Positions 19,766-27,130 of a DNA stretch of 64,000 bases are shown here, in pieces. Source of the stretch: JAFAHD01 sp035654355. Lineage in GTDB: Bacteria > Vulcanimicrobiota > Vulcanimicrobiia > Eremiobacterales > Eremiobacteraceae. The DNA is taken from the NCBI GenBank assembly GCA_035654355.1, contig DASRXC010000002.1, positions 1-64,000 on the forward strand, written 5' to 3'. The notes beneath the pieces are model-generated. The model ran no database searches. It had not been told where the DNA came from and worked only from the letters and a program-made list of their open reading frames with translations. The translations under genes and the position numbers were made by a program. The number at the start of each line of letters is the position of its first letter. The first letter of the stretch is position 1.

Positions 19766-20878
19766 CTACTGCCGCAGCGGCATGAGGATGTAGAGCTGGC
19801 GTTCGGCGAGTTCGCCGGCTGCCGGCCTGATCGCACCCGGATTGAGCGCACCCTGGAAGCTCATCGCCACCGTTTCGCTGCCGACGTGGTTGAGGATCTC
19901 GACCAGATACCGAGCGTTGAACGCGATCGTCAGCGGATCGCCGGTGCGCTCAACGTCGATCTCCTCGTACGCCGTGCCCGCGGTATCGGAGCTCGCTGTG
20001 ATGACCAGGCTCGTGCCGTCCATCGCGAGCTTCACCATGCTTGCGCGATCGCCCGCGACGACTTCCGCGCGGCGCAGACTGGCAAGCAGTTTTTCGGTGC
20101 TGGCGATGACGCGCTTGTCGAACTCCTTGGGGATGACTTGTTGATAGTTCGGATATTGGCCATCGATGAGACGCGCGATCACCTTGACATCGCCCGTGTT
20201 GAACACGAGCTGATTCGCCTGACCGCCAAGGACTTTCGCCTCGATCGTGCCGCCTGAGGCCACGCGCACGACTTCGCCGAGCGCGCGCGCCGGCACGATC
20301 AGGCGGCCCGCGTCTTTCACCGGCTCGGTCAGCGCAAGCTGATAGCGCGCCAGACGATAGCCGTCGGTCGCGACCATGGTGAGCGACGCGCCCTCGAGCT
20401 CGAGCAGCGTGCCCATAAGCACCGGTCCGCGCGCTTCCTCGCTCGATGCAGCGAACGTCACCGCGTTGGCGGCATCGCGAAACGCTTTCGCATCGATGCG
20501 AAACTCTTGCGACGATGTGCCTTCAGGCAACGGTGGATACTCTTCGGCCGGCAGTGCGAAGAATTCGTAGTTCGAGCGCTCGCACTTGAGCGTTGCGCGA
20601 CTCGATGTTCCAGTCATCTCAAGCGTCGCCGGCGGCAGGTTGCCGAGATACCCGGAAAACAGGCGCGCCGGGACCGTGCACTGCCCTTCTTCGCTCACTT
20701 CTGCGTTGAACGCGTTCTCCAGCGTCAGCTCAAGATCGGTGGCCCGCACGCTGACGCGGCCTTGGCGCGCGCTTAGCAGCACGTTGCCGAGGATCGGCAT
20801 CGTCGTGTGCGCATTGACGACCTTGCTCGCGGCCGCCACGGCACCGGCGACCTCCTTCGCATTGGCCCGAAACTTCAT
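19766..20878 (-). CDS. dnaN: DNA polymerase III sliding clamp (beta subunit)
   Basis: The beta clamp encircles DNA and tethers the polymerase. The 370-residue product has three repeated clamp domains; recognizable pieces are an N-terminal MPILGNVLLSA, a central EYPPLP, and the C-terminal ILMPLRQ end, which corresponds to the family's ...MPMRL. Length is standard. It lies downstream of dnaA with a 278-nt gap and 3 nt ahead of recF. Confidence 0.96.
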   Translation of the reverse strand: MKFRANAKEVAGAVAAASKVVNAHTTMPILGNVLLSARQGRVSVRATDLELTLENAFNAEVSEEGQCTVPARLFSGYLGNLPPATLEMTGTSSRATLKCERSNYEFFALPAEEYPPLPEGTSSQEFRIDAKAFRDAANAVTFAASSEEARGPVLMGTLLELEGASLTMVATDGYRLARYQLALTEPVKDAGRLIVPARALGEVVRVASGGTIEAKVLGGQANQLVFNTGDVKVIARLIDGQYPNYQQVIPKEFDKRVIASTEKLLASLRRAEVVAGDRASMVKLAMDGTSLVITASSDTAGTAYEEIDVERTGDPLTIAFNARYLVEILNHVGSETVAMSFQGALNPGAIRPAAGELAERQLYILMPLRQ

Positions 20879-21156
20879 CGTGCAACCCCGTTCGCAGTTA
20901 TTCGCATCGTCGCGCGCTTCATTCCATATCTTAGAGAGTTATCTTTTATGTCGTCATCATCGTATTAGCGCGGTGCATAACGAGGATGTCGGCGCTTCGG
21001 TCCGTGGTGGCGTGCATCGCGCAAAGGTCTCCGCTGTGGAACTGCGCCCGTCTCATGCACTGTTTTCGCCAGACGCGGCGCAGGCATGCGGGCGCGGTCC
21101 GCCTATCCACGCCGTCCGCAGCTCATCCACGGACGGGCGCGGCAGGCTTTGGATTA
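20879..21156. other. dnaA-dnaN intergenic region
   Basis: A 278-nt gap without a credible gene. It holds two degenerate DnaA-box-like sequences (CTATCCACG at 21103 and TCATCCACG at 21123) close to the dnaA stop, and an A/T-richer stretch nearer dnaN (around 20930-20970) that may hold a dnaN promoter, although no clear -35/-10 pair stands out. Confidence 0.5.
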
Positions 21157-22545
21157 TCAGCCGTCCTGGGTGATCGTGCCGACGACGGACTTGAGCTTGC
21201 TGCGGAACTCGGGATCGCGCTCCATTTGATCCTTGACCTTGTTCCGCGCGTACATCACCGTCGTATGGTCCTTCTTGCCGAACTCGCGCGCGATCTGCGG
21301 CAGCGACGCATTGGTCAGATCGCAGGCGAGGTACATCGCGATCTGGCGCGGCACCGTGAGCCGGTGGTCGCGGCGCTGTCCCTCGAGCTCCTTGAGGGTG
21401 ATCCCGTGGAAGCGCGCCACCTTCTCTTTGATGAGCGCGATGGTGACCTTGCGCAGCGGCACCTCTTGGATCTCGTTGCGCAGCACCTCGGTAGCCAGCT
21501 CGACCGTGATCGGCTTCTTATATAAGGAAGCGTAGGCGGTGAGTTTGATGAGGGCGCCTTCGAGCTGACGGATGTTCGACGGGATGATCTTGGCGATGTA
21601 CGAGGTGACCTCGTGCGGCACGTCGATGTGGTCGCTCTCAGCTTTCTTGCGCAAGATCGCCTCGCGGGTCTCGAGGTCGGGTTGCTGGATGTCGGTGAGC
21701 AGGCCCCACTCGAACCGCGAGCGCAGTCGATTTTCGAGGGTTTGGATGTCTTTGGGCGGGCGGTCGCTCGAGATCACGAGCTGCTTTGACGCCTCGTGCA
21801 GCGTGTTGAAGGTGTGGAAGAACTCTTCTTGCGTCTGCTCTTTGCCCTCGAGGAACTGGATGTCGTCGATCAGCAGCACGTCGACGGTGCGATAGCGGTT
21901 GCGAAACTCGACCGTTTGGTTGTTCTTGATCGCGGTAATGAACTCGTTGGTGAACGTCTCGGACGAGACGTAGACGACGCGCGCTTTTGGATCGGACACG
22001 AGCACACGATGGCCGATTGCATGCATGAGGTGCGTCTTGCCCAGTCCGACCGCGCCATAGATGAACAGCGGATTGTAGGCTCGCGCGGGTGAGTCGGCGA
22101 CTGCTTGAGCCGCAGCGTGCGCGAACCGGTTGGTCGCGCCGACGACGAACTGCTCGAATGTGTAGCGGTCGGTCAGCCCGGTGTGGCGGAACTCCTCGGC
22201 GACCGCGGGCTGCTGGACGGGGGCGAGAGGCAGCGATGGAGCCAGTTCCGTGTGTCCCGCATCTTGGGCCACGCCCTCATCATCGATGACGAATCGGACA
22301 TTCATCGGCGCGCCCATGATCTCGTTGAGCGCGCCCAAGATCGTCACTTTCAGGCGGTTCTCGGCCCAATCTTTAGCAAAAGCGTTTTGCACTGCGAGCG
22401 TGAGTTCGTCAGTCGTCATGCGCTGCACGCGCATGGGCTTGATCCACGTCTCAAAAATCGGTTTTGTGAATCTGGTCTCGAGTGCGCTCAAACAACTCTG
22501 CCACAAATACTCTTCATTGGTGCCAAGAACGGTTGCCACTTCCAT
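21157..22545 (-). CDS. dnaA: chromosomal replication initiator protein DnaA
   Basis: DnaA binds DnaA boxes at oriC and opens the duplex. Domain order is standard: N-terminal domain I (to about 90, including a WIKPMR segment), a short linker, the AAA+ domain with Walker A GAVGLGKTH, Walker B LLIDDIQFLEGK and RLRSRFEWGL, and the C-terminal DNA-binding domain IV with the DHTTVMYARNKV signature. About 462 residues. ATG 22545 is directly preceded by an in-frame GTG (22548); a purine-rich AGAAAGAAG provides the ribosome-binding site. The gene reads away from the DnaA-box cluster upstream. Confidence 0.97.
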   Translation of the reverse strand: MEVATVLGTNEEYLWQSCLSALETRFTKPIFETWIKPMRVQRMTTDELTLAVQNAFAKDWAENRLKVTILGALNEIMGAPMNVRFVIDDEGVAQDAGHTELAPSLPLAPVQQPAVAEEFRHTGLTDRYTFEQFVVGATNRFAHAAAQAVADSPARAYNPLFIYGAVGLGKTHLMHAIGHRVLVSDPKARVVYVSSETFTNEFITAIKNNQTVEFRNRYRTVDVLLIDDIQFLEGKEQTQEEFFHTFNTLHEASKQLVISSDRPPKDIQTLENRLRSRFEWGLLTDIQQPDLETREAILRKKAESDHIDVPHEVTSYIAKIIPSNIRQLEGALIKLTAYASLYKKPITVELATEVLRNEIQEVPLRKVTIALIKEKVARFHGITLKELEGQRRDHRLTVPRQIAMYLACDLTNASLPQIAREFGKKDHTTVMYARNKVKDQMERDPEFRSKLKSVVGTITQDG

Positions 22546-22624
22546 CACTTCTTTCTATCGTTCGTAAAGGAAAGGACCGCCCGAGTCGTGAGCATGATTC
22601 AGACGGGGCTCGGCGGCTTAGTGG

Positions 22625-22655
22625 GCGGAAACCCTTATTCCTTCAGGGTTTCCGC
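22625..22655 (-). promoter_or_regulatory. 11-bp perfect inverted repeat in the dnaA leader
   Basis: GCGGAAACCCT and AGGGTTTCCGC flank a 9-nt loop, about 75 nt upstream of dnaA. In the minus-strand transcript this would be a stable 5'-leader hairpin. On the plus strand the stem is followed by GATTTTTC, so it could also act as a terminator for plus-strand transcription. An ATATCCACA DnaA box begins 16 nt further on. Confidence 0.55.
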
Positions 22656-22670
22656 GATTTTTCTATGCAC

Positions 22671-22903
22671 ATATCCACAGCAAAAGCGCAGCGCGTGTGG
22701 ATACATTCGCGAGCGTTCGCGCAAGCGCTTGCACGATGGGAGCGCGCGTTCGACGCAAGTCGGTCGCAAGTGAGTTTGAACTCCGATCTTTGGCGCGCAA
22801 CTTTTTCGCCTTTTTCGCGCATCGAACAGCGCAATCGCCCGCCAGATAGGGCTTTGCGCTGATCGGTGATAATATCCACAATCTTATCCACAGGTGTGAA
22901 TAA
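22671..22903. other. oriC: putative replication origin with DnaA boxes
   Basis: The dnaA-rpmH gap (about 626 nt) has no credible gene and contains DnaA boxes: ATATCCACA at 22671-22679, TGTGGATAC at 22696-22704, ATATCCACA at 22872-22880, a perfect TTATCCACA at 22884-22892, and TGTGAATAA (reverse of TTATTCACA) at 22895-22903. The last three are packed in 32 nt next to an A/T-richer stretch that could be the unwinding element. The gene layout changes direction here (dnaA leftward, rpmH rightward), as expected for an origin. Between the two box groups lie GCG-rich inverted repeats with no assigned role. Confidence 0.85.
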
Positions 22904-23070
22904 GGATATTTTGGGCCTCCAGACGTCGGCTGTATCGTCGTATTCATGGGGGTTTGCGCTGTTTTCAGGGGCGCAGTCGCGGCGCGATAATCCTCCGCCT
23001 ATACACGGCTGCGGCATATCGACATAGGTCGACCTTGAGGCCTCCCTGAACGTCCCGCAGGCGCGGTTTC

Positions 23071-23100
23071 TTGACGGTATCGAGGAGCCACGTCTATAAT
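23071..23100 (+). promoter_or_regulatory. sigma70-type promoter for rpmH-rnpA
   Basis: TTGACG (23071-23076) and TATAAT (23095-23100) with an 18-bp spacer, about 75 nt upstream of rpmH. Transcription would start near 23107. Confidence 0.75.
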
Positions 23101-23128
23101 GTAGCTTCTCGATTGGCCTTTTTTCGGA

Positions 23129-23149
23129 AGTGCCGCCCCGCGCGGCACT
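23129..23149 (+). promoter_or_regulatory. leader hairpin upstream of rpmH
   Basis: A perfect 8-bp inverted repeat (AGTGCCGC / GCGGCACT, 5-nt loop) lies between the promoter and the rpmH ribosome-binding site (GTAGGAGC near 23156). It follows a T-run (TTTTTT around 23119-23124) and could influence rpmH translation or mRNA stability. Confidence 0.45.
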
Positions 23150-23174
23150 CAATATGTAGGAGCCCCATACACAC

Positions 23175-23312
23175 GTGAAACGCACCTTTCAGCCGCATAA
23201 GCGCCGGCGCAAGCGCACGCATGGGTTTCGTTCGCGCATGGCGTCGAAAAACGGGCGGCGCGTACTAAGCCGCCGCCGCCGTAAGGGGCGCAAGCGCCTC
23301 ACACCGGACTGA
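23175..23312 (+). CDS. rpmH: 50S ribosomal protein bL34
   Basis: A 45-residue, extremely basic protein that starts MKRTFQPHKRRRKRTHGFR and continues with RMASKNGRRVLSRRR, the bL34 pattern. It uses a GTG start preceded by GTAGGAGC. bL34 is part of the large ribosomal subunit. It lies in the conserved rpmH-rnpA-yidD-yidC order immediately beside the origin. Length is typical. Confidence 0.97.
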   Translation: MKRTFQPHKRRRKRTHGFRSRMASKNGRRVLSRRRRKGRKRLTPD

Positions 23313-23336
23313 TCGGTCCGGCATTGATCGCATCTG

Positions 23337-23708
23337 ATGCGAGCGTTCGACAGCCTGCGCGGCCGACGCGAGTTCACGCTGGTGATTCGGCGCGGCACAC
23401 CAGTCGTACGCGGCGCGCTCACCGTTTACGGATTTGCGCCGCGCGCCGCCACGCGTCTGAAGCTCGGCGTCGTCATTCCGAAAACCGTCGGCAAAGCGGT
23501 GCGCCGCAACTTGCTGCGGCGCCGCTGCAAAGCGATTTTCGAGAACGCGCGCTGGCGCCCGCCGCACCGGTGGTACGTCGTCGCATGCCGGCAGGGAGCG
23601 GCCGGGCTGACATTCGCCGAACTGGAGAGTCACTTGACGAGCGCAGTCGCCGAAGCCGGCGCAGCGAAGCGCCAAATTCCGGCACGTCGCGCGCGAGGGC
23701 GTTCGTGA
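23337..23708 (+). CDS. rnpA: ribonuclease P protein component
   Basis: RnpA is the protein part of RNase P, which trims the 5' leader of tRNA precursors. The 123-residue product shows the family features: the N-terminal LRGRREFTLVIRRG, the central RLGVVIPK-like segment (KLGVVIPKTVGKAVRRN) and the RNA-binding RRNLLRRR basic motif. The C-terminus (AAKRQIPARRARGRS) is strongly basic. It begins 24 nt after rpmH and overlaps yidD by four bases. Confidence 0.95.
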   Translation: MRAFDSLRGRREFTLVIRRGTPVVRGALTVYGFAPRAATRLKLGVVIPKTVGKAVRRNLLRRRCKAIFENARWRPPHRWYVVACRQGAAGLTFAELESHLTSAVAEAGAAKRQIPARRARGRS

Positions 23709-23911
23709 ATCCGCTCGTCATCGCGATCCGCGCCTATCAGCGCACGCTGTCGAAGCTATTGCCGCCGGCATGCCGCTTCACGCCCACGTGTTCTGAGTAC
23801 GCGGCGCAAGCGATCGAGCGCTACGGCAGCGCGCGCGGCAGTGCGCTTGCGGCCAAGCGTTTGCTGCGCTGCCATCCCTGGCATCCGGGCGGTTATGACC
23901 CGGTGCCCTGA
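23705..23911 (+). CDS. yidD: membrane protein insertion efficiency factor YidD
   Basis: A 68-residue protein with the YidD signature: YQRTLSKLLPPACRFTPTCS, EYAAQAIERYG and the closing RCHPWHPGGYDPVP. YidD is a small amphipathic membrane-associated protein that aids YidC-dependent insertion. It starts with GTG overlapping the rnpA stop (GTGA), and yidC follows 12 nt downstream, the usual context. Confidence 0.95.
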   Translation: MNPLVIAIRAYQRTLSKLLPPACRFTPTCSEYAAQAIERYGSARGSALAAKRLLRCHPWHPGGYDPVP

Positions 23912-23923
23912 CCTGATAGGCCC

Positions 23924-24889
23924 ATGTTGACTGTCACCACCATTGCCGCGCTGATCTTCACCAAAGCCGCCTTGCTGCTCGGCTTCGCCAACCCGTTCGG
24001 CGAGATGTTCGACACGCTCACGCGCCTGTTCGCGAGCGTGCTCGACTTCATCAACTCGTGGACGCACAATTACGGCTGGACAATGCTTGTGCTCGCGCTG
24101 GTCGTGCGCGTCGCTTTGATCCCGCTGTACGTGCAGCAGTTCAAGTCGGCCAAAGAGATGCAAGCGCTCGCGCCCTACATCAAGCGCCTGCAGGCCAAGT
24201 ACGCAAAAAAAGAGCCCGAGACGCAGCGCAAGCTTCAGGAAGAGACGCTCAAGCTGTATCGCGAGCACGGCGTCAACCCGCTGGGCGGCTGTTTGCCCCT
24301 GCTCGTACAACTGCCGATCCTGTGGGCCGTATACCAAGCGATTCGCCTGCACAACGATGCGTTTAAGCAGGCGACCTGGGCATGGATCGGATCGCCGCTC
24401 TCGCATCAATATCCGCAGATTTTGGCGACCAATCTATTCCAGGCAGACCAGGTGCTGCTGCTGCTGTACGCCGTCTCGCTGTACTTCTCGGTCCGTCTGA
24501 CGCCGACGCCCAACGTCGATCCGCAGCAGGCGCAGATGATGAAGATCCAGGCATTGATCATGCCGATCGCGCTGTTCTTCTTCTTGCGCGGCTACCCGTC
24601 GGCGTTTGTGCTCTACTGGCTTGGCTTCAACGTCATCAGCATGCTGCAACAATGGATCGTCATGCGCACGCCGTCGCGCATCGCGGCTCCGCCGGCCGAG
24701 ACACCGGCGACGTTAGCGGGATATCCGCTCGACTGTCCGTCGTGCGGCGAGCGTCTGGTCGTGGTCAAAGGCAGTAAGTGCGAGAAATGCGGCGCGAAAG
24801 TGCGCAAAGTGCAACCGAGCGGCAACGGCGCGGTGAGTGCGCCGCCCGCGATTAAGCCGACTGGTGGAGGCACAGAACGAGGTTCATGA
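23924..24889 (+). CDS. yidC: membrane protein insertase YidC with C-terminal zinc ribbon
   Basis: YidC/Oxa1-type insertase that inserts and folds inner-membrane proteins with or without SecYEG. The 321-residue protein is of the short form without the large proteobacterial periplasmic domain: membrane helices near 10-30, 50-75, 130-150, 170-195 and 205-240, with the NPLGGCLPLLVQLPILWA motif before the third core helix. The C-terminus does not end in the usual simple basic tail; it carries a C-x2-C...C-x2-C zinc ribbon (C271, C274, C286, C289) followed by a Gly/Pro-rich stretch. The stop overlaps the khpB start by four bases. Confidence 0.93.
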   Translation: MLTVTTIAALIFTKAALLLGFANPFGEMFDTLTRLFASVLDFINSWTHNYGWTMLVLALVVRVALIPLYVQQFKSAKEMQALAPYIKRLQAKYAKKEPETQRKLQEETLKLYREHGVNPLGGCLPLLVQLPILWAVYQAIRLHNDAFKQATWAWIGSPLSHQYPQILATNLFQADQVLLLLYAVSLYFSVRLTPTPNVDPQQAQMMKIQALIMPIALFFFLRGYPSAFVLYWLGFNVISMLQQWIVMRTPSRIAAPPAETPATLAGYPLDCPSCGERLVVVKGSKCEKCGAKVRKVQPSGNGAVSAPPAIKPTGGGTERGS

Positions 24890-25659
24890 ACGAGTACGGA
24901 TCGCATCACGAGCGCGGCGATCGTCCGCGCGGATCGCGCGGCGGCCGCTACGGCCGCGGCGGCGGGCGAGGCGGCGGGTCGTCGGGCGGACGACGCTATG
25001 AAGGGCGCAACGGCTCGAGCCGGCGCGATCGCGATCGCACGGGTGGACGCCGTAGAGAATCGTACGGCCGTCCTGCTCCGCGCCAGAACTGCCCGCCCGA
25101 TCTCGTCGAACCATTTAAAGAGGCGCGCGATTTTCTCGCCGGCTTGATCGCGGCGCTTGGACTGCCAGCACGTTTGTCATTCGGAGGCGTCGAGCCGGCG
25201 CGCGACGGCCGGCAGGTGACGATCGACGTGCGCGCGCTTGCGCCGCCGGATCGATTCCGGCGCGACAACGGCGCCGCCGAAGACGATTTGGCGATCTTGA
25301 TCGGTAAACACGGCGCGATGCTCGATGCGCTGACTGCCATCGTCAACGCGATGATGCATCGCGGCGAGTCCGAAGGGCTTTTCTTTGCGGTCGACGTCGA
25401 GGGCTACCGGTCGCGGCGCATCGCAACGCTGCGCTCGATCGCGCAGCGCGGTGCAGATCGCGCCTTGCGCGAGGGTGTCGCGATAGAGCTGTCGCCGATG
25501 CCGCCTTCAGAGCGGCGCATCATCCATCTCACGCTGGCTGAGCATCCGGCCCTGGCGACCGAGTCGACCGGTAGCGGCGTCAACCGGCGCGTCGTCATCG
25601 TGCCGCGCGACGCACCGCCGCCGCGCGACTTCGACGGCGAGGAAGAAGCCGACTACTAA
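24886..25659 (+). CDS. khpB: KhpB/Jag-like RNA-binding protein (KH-R3H) with RGG-rich N-terminus
   Basis: KhpB (Jag/SpoIIIJ-associated) is an RNA-binding protein usually encoded beside yidC. The C-terminal two thirds fit: a KH domain with GKHG at 140-143 and an R3H domain with SERRIIHLTLAEHP (about 208-221). The usual Jag_N domain is missing; instead residues 1-66 are almost entirely Arg, Gly and Ser with repeated RGG, RGGR and GRR motifs, as in eukaryotic RGG-box RNA-binding proteins. The last 20 residues are acidic. Start ATG overlaps the yidC stop. Confidence 0.88.
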   Translation: MNEYGSHHERGDRPRGSRGGRYGRGGGRGGGSSGGRRYEGRNGSSRRDRDRTGGRRRESYGRPAPRQNCPPDLVEPFKEARDFLAGLIAALGLPARLSFGGVEPARDGRQVTIDVRALAPPDRFRRDNGAAEDDLAILIGKHGAMLDALTAIVNAMMHRGESEGLFFAVDVEGYRSRRIATLRSIAQRGADRALREGVAIELSPMPPSERRIIHLTLAEHPALATESTGSGVNRRVVIVPRDAPPPRDFDGEEEADY

Positions 25660-25671
25660 GCGAGGCGCGCG

Positions 25672-27048
25672 CTGACGCACTCGCACGACGACACGATCGC
25701 CGCCATCGCGACGCCGCCTGGCGTTTCGGCGGTCGCGATCGTGCGCATCTCCGGCGCTGATGCGCTTGTAGTCGCATCTGCCTGTTTTGAACCCGCGCGC
25801 GGCGGCGCACTGCGTCACGCGCACGCGCGTCGCGGTTGGCTGCGCGATCCGCACACGGGCCAACGTGTCGACGATGCGCTTGCGCTCTTCTTTCGTGCCC
25901 CAGCTTCGTACACGGGCGAGGATCTCGTCGAGCTGCACGTCCATGGCGGGGCCGGCGTGGTGTCGTCCGCGCTCGCGCACGCCGTGGCGGGCGGTGCGCG
26001 CTTGGCACAACCGGGCGAGTTCACGCGACGCGCGTTCGTCAACGGCAAGATGGATCTCGCCCAAGCCGAAGCCGTCGCGGATCTGATCGATGCACAGTCG
26101 CGCCAAGCAGCGGCGGCTGCGGCGGCACGTCTCGAAGGCGCGCTCGGACGACAACTGCGCGAATTACGCGACGAGCTCACGGCGATCGTCGTCGAGATCG
26201 AAGCACACGTCGATTATCCCGACGAGGTGCCCGCGCCGGACGCGCAGCGCATCGCGCGCGTGCTCGTGCAGCAACGGGAACGCGTCGATGGGTTGCTCGC
26301 GGGCGCCGGCCCGGCACGAGCGCTGCGCGATGGACTGGATTGCGTCATCGCGGGGCCGGCGAATGCGGGCAAGTCGTCTTTGCTCAACGCATTGGTCGAA
26401 TCAGAACGCGTCATCGTGTCTGACCTCCCCGGCACGACGCGCGACATCGTCGAGGATCGCGTGGCGGTGGACGGCGTCGTCGTGCGTTTGCGCGACACCG
26501 CGGGGTTGCGCAATACTGCCGACGCGATTGAGGCACAAGGCGTTGACCGTGCGCGGCGCGCGCTCGACGAAGCCGAACTCGTGCTGGTCGTGCTGGACGG
26601 CGCGTGGGCGCTCGCACCGGAGGCGCGTGAGGTCGTGCGCGCGACAGACGGCCGCGCGCGCATCGTCGTGCTTAACAAACTCGATCTCGGCGACGAAGGC
26701 AAACGCGAGTACGAGCGTGAGTTTGCGGCGACGGCGCATATCGCGGGCAGCGTCCGCTGGCCGGCGACAATCGCAAAAGTGCGCGAGGAAATCGCGCGGT
26801 TGGGATGGGGCGGCGGCGCGATCGCAGCGAATACGGCGCTGGTCGCAAACGCGCGTCAATTGCAATCGCTCGTGCGCGCTCGTGAGTCACTCGAGCACGC
26901 AGCGGCAGCGCTGACGTCGGACGTTCCGCTCGACGTCGCAAGCGGCGACTTGCGCGCCGCTGTGGCAGCGTATGGCGAAATCACCGGCGAGACGGTGACC
27001 GAAGACGTGCTCGACGGGATCTTCTCTCGCTTCTGCGTCGGGAAATAG
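25672..27048 (+). CDS. mnmE: tRNA modification GTPase MnmE with apparent CTG start
   Basis: MnmE works with MnmG to make the 5-carboxymethylaminomethyl modification at wobble uridine 34. The 458-residue product has the N-terminal folate-binding domain (DTIAAIATPPGVSAVAIVR), a helical domain, an inserted G domain (GPANAGKSSLLNAL, GTTRDIVED, DTAGLR, NKLD) and the C-terminal FCVGK. No ATG, GTG or TTG occurs between the in-frame khpB stop (25657-25659) and GTG 25741, which would remove the first 23 conserved residues. CTG at 25672, seven bases after GCGAGG, gives a perfect family N-terminus and is my preferred start. Confidence 0.93.
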   Translation: MTHSHDDTIAAIATPPGVSAVAIVRISGADALVVASACFEPARGGALRHAHARRGWLRDPHTGQRVDDALALFFRAPASYTGEDLVELHVHGGAGVVSSALAHAVAGGARLAQPGEFTRRAFVNGKMDLAQAEAVADLIDAQSRQAAAAAAARLEGALGRQLRELRDELTAIVVEIEAHVDYPDEVPAPDAQRIARVLVQQRERVDGLLAGAGPARALRDGLDCVIAGPANAGKSSLLNALVESERVIVSDLPGTTRDIVEDRVAVDGVVVRLRDTAGLRNTADAIEAQGVDRARRALDEAELVLVVLDGAWALAPEAREVVRATDGRARIVVLNKLDLGDEGKREYEREFAATAHIAGSVRWPATIAKVREEIARLGWGGGAIAANTALVANARQLQSLVRARESLEHAAAALTSDVPLDVASGDLRAAVAAYGEITGETVTEDVLDGIFSRFCVGK

Positions 27049-27068
27049 CTGCGCCGACGCGTCCTCTG

Positions 27069-27089
27069 TAACTTTGTAACGCAAAGTTA
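27069..27089. repeat. 8-bp inverted repeat between mnmE and mnmG
   Basis: TAACTTTG and CAAAGTTA form a perfect 8-bp inverted repeat with a 5-nt loop (TAACG). It is A/T-rich compared with its surroundings and has no T-run. It could be an operator or mRNA hairpin upstream of mnmG. Confidence 0.45.
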
Positions 27090-27130
27090 ACGAGGTGCAT
27101 GCTGCGCGCGTGCGCAACTCAACGATTCGC

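Noticed and set aside
22643..23185. 180-codon minus-strand frame across the origin
   Set aside because: It runs through DnaA boxes, the dnaA leader hairpin and the rpmH promoter, and has no recognisable motif.
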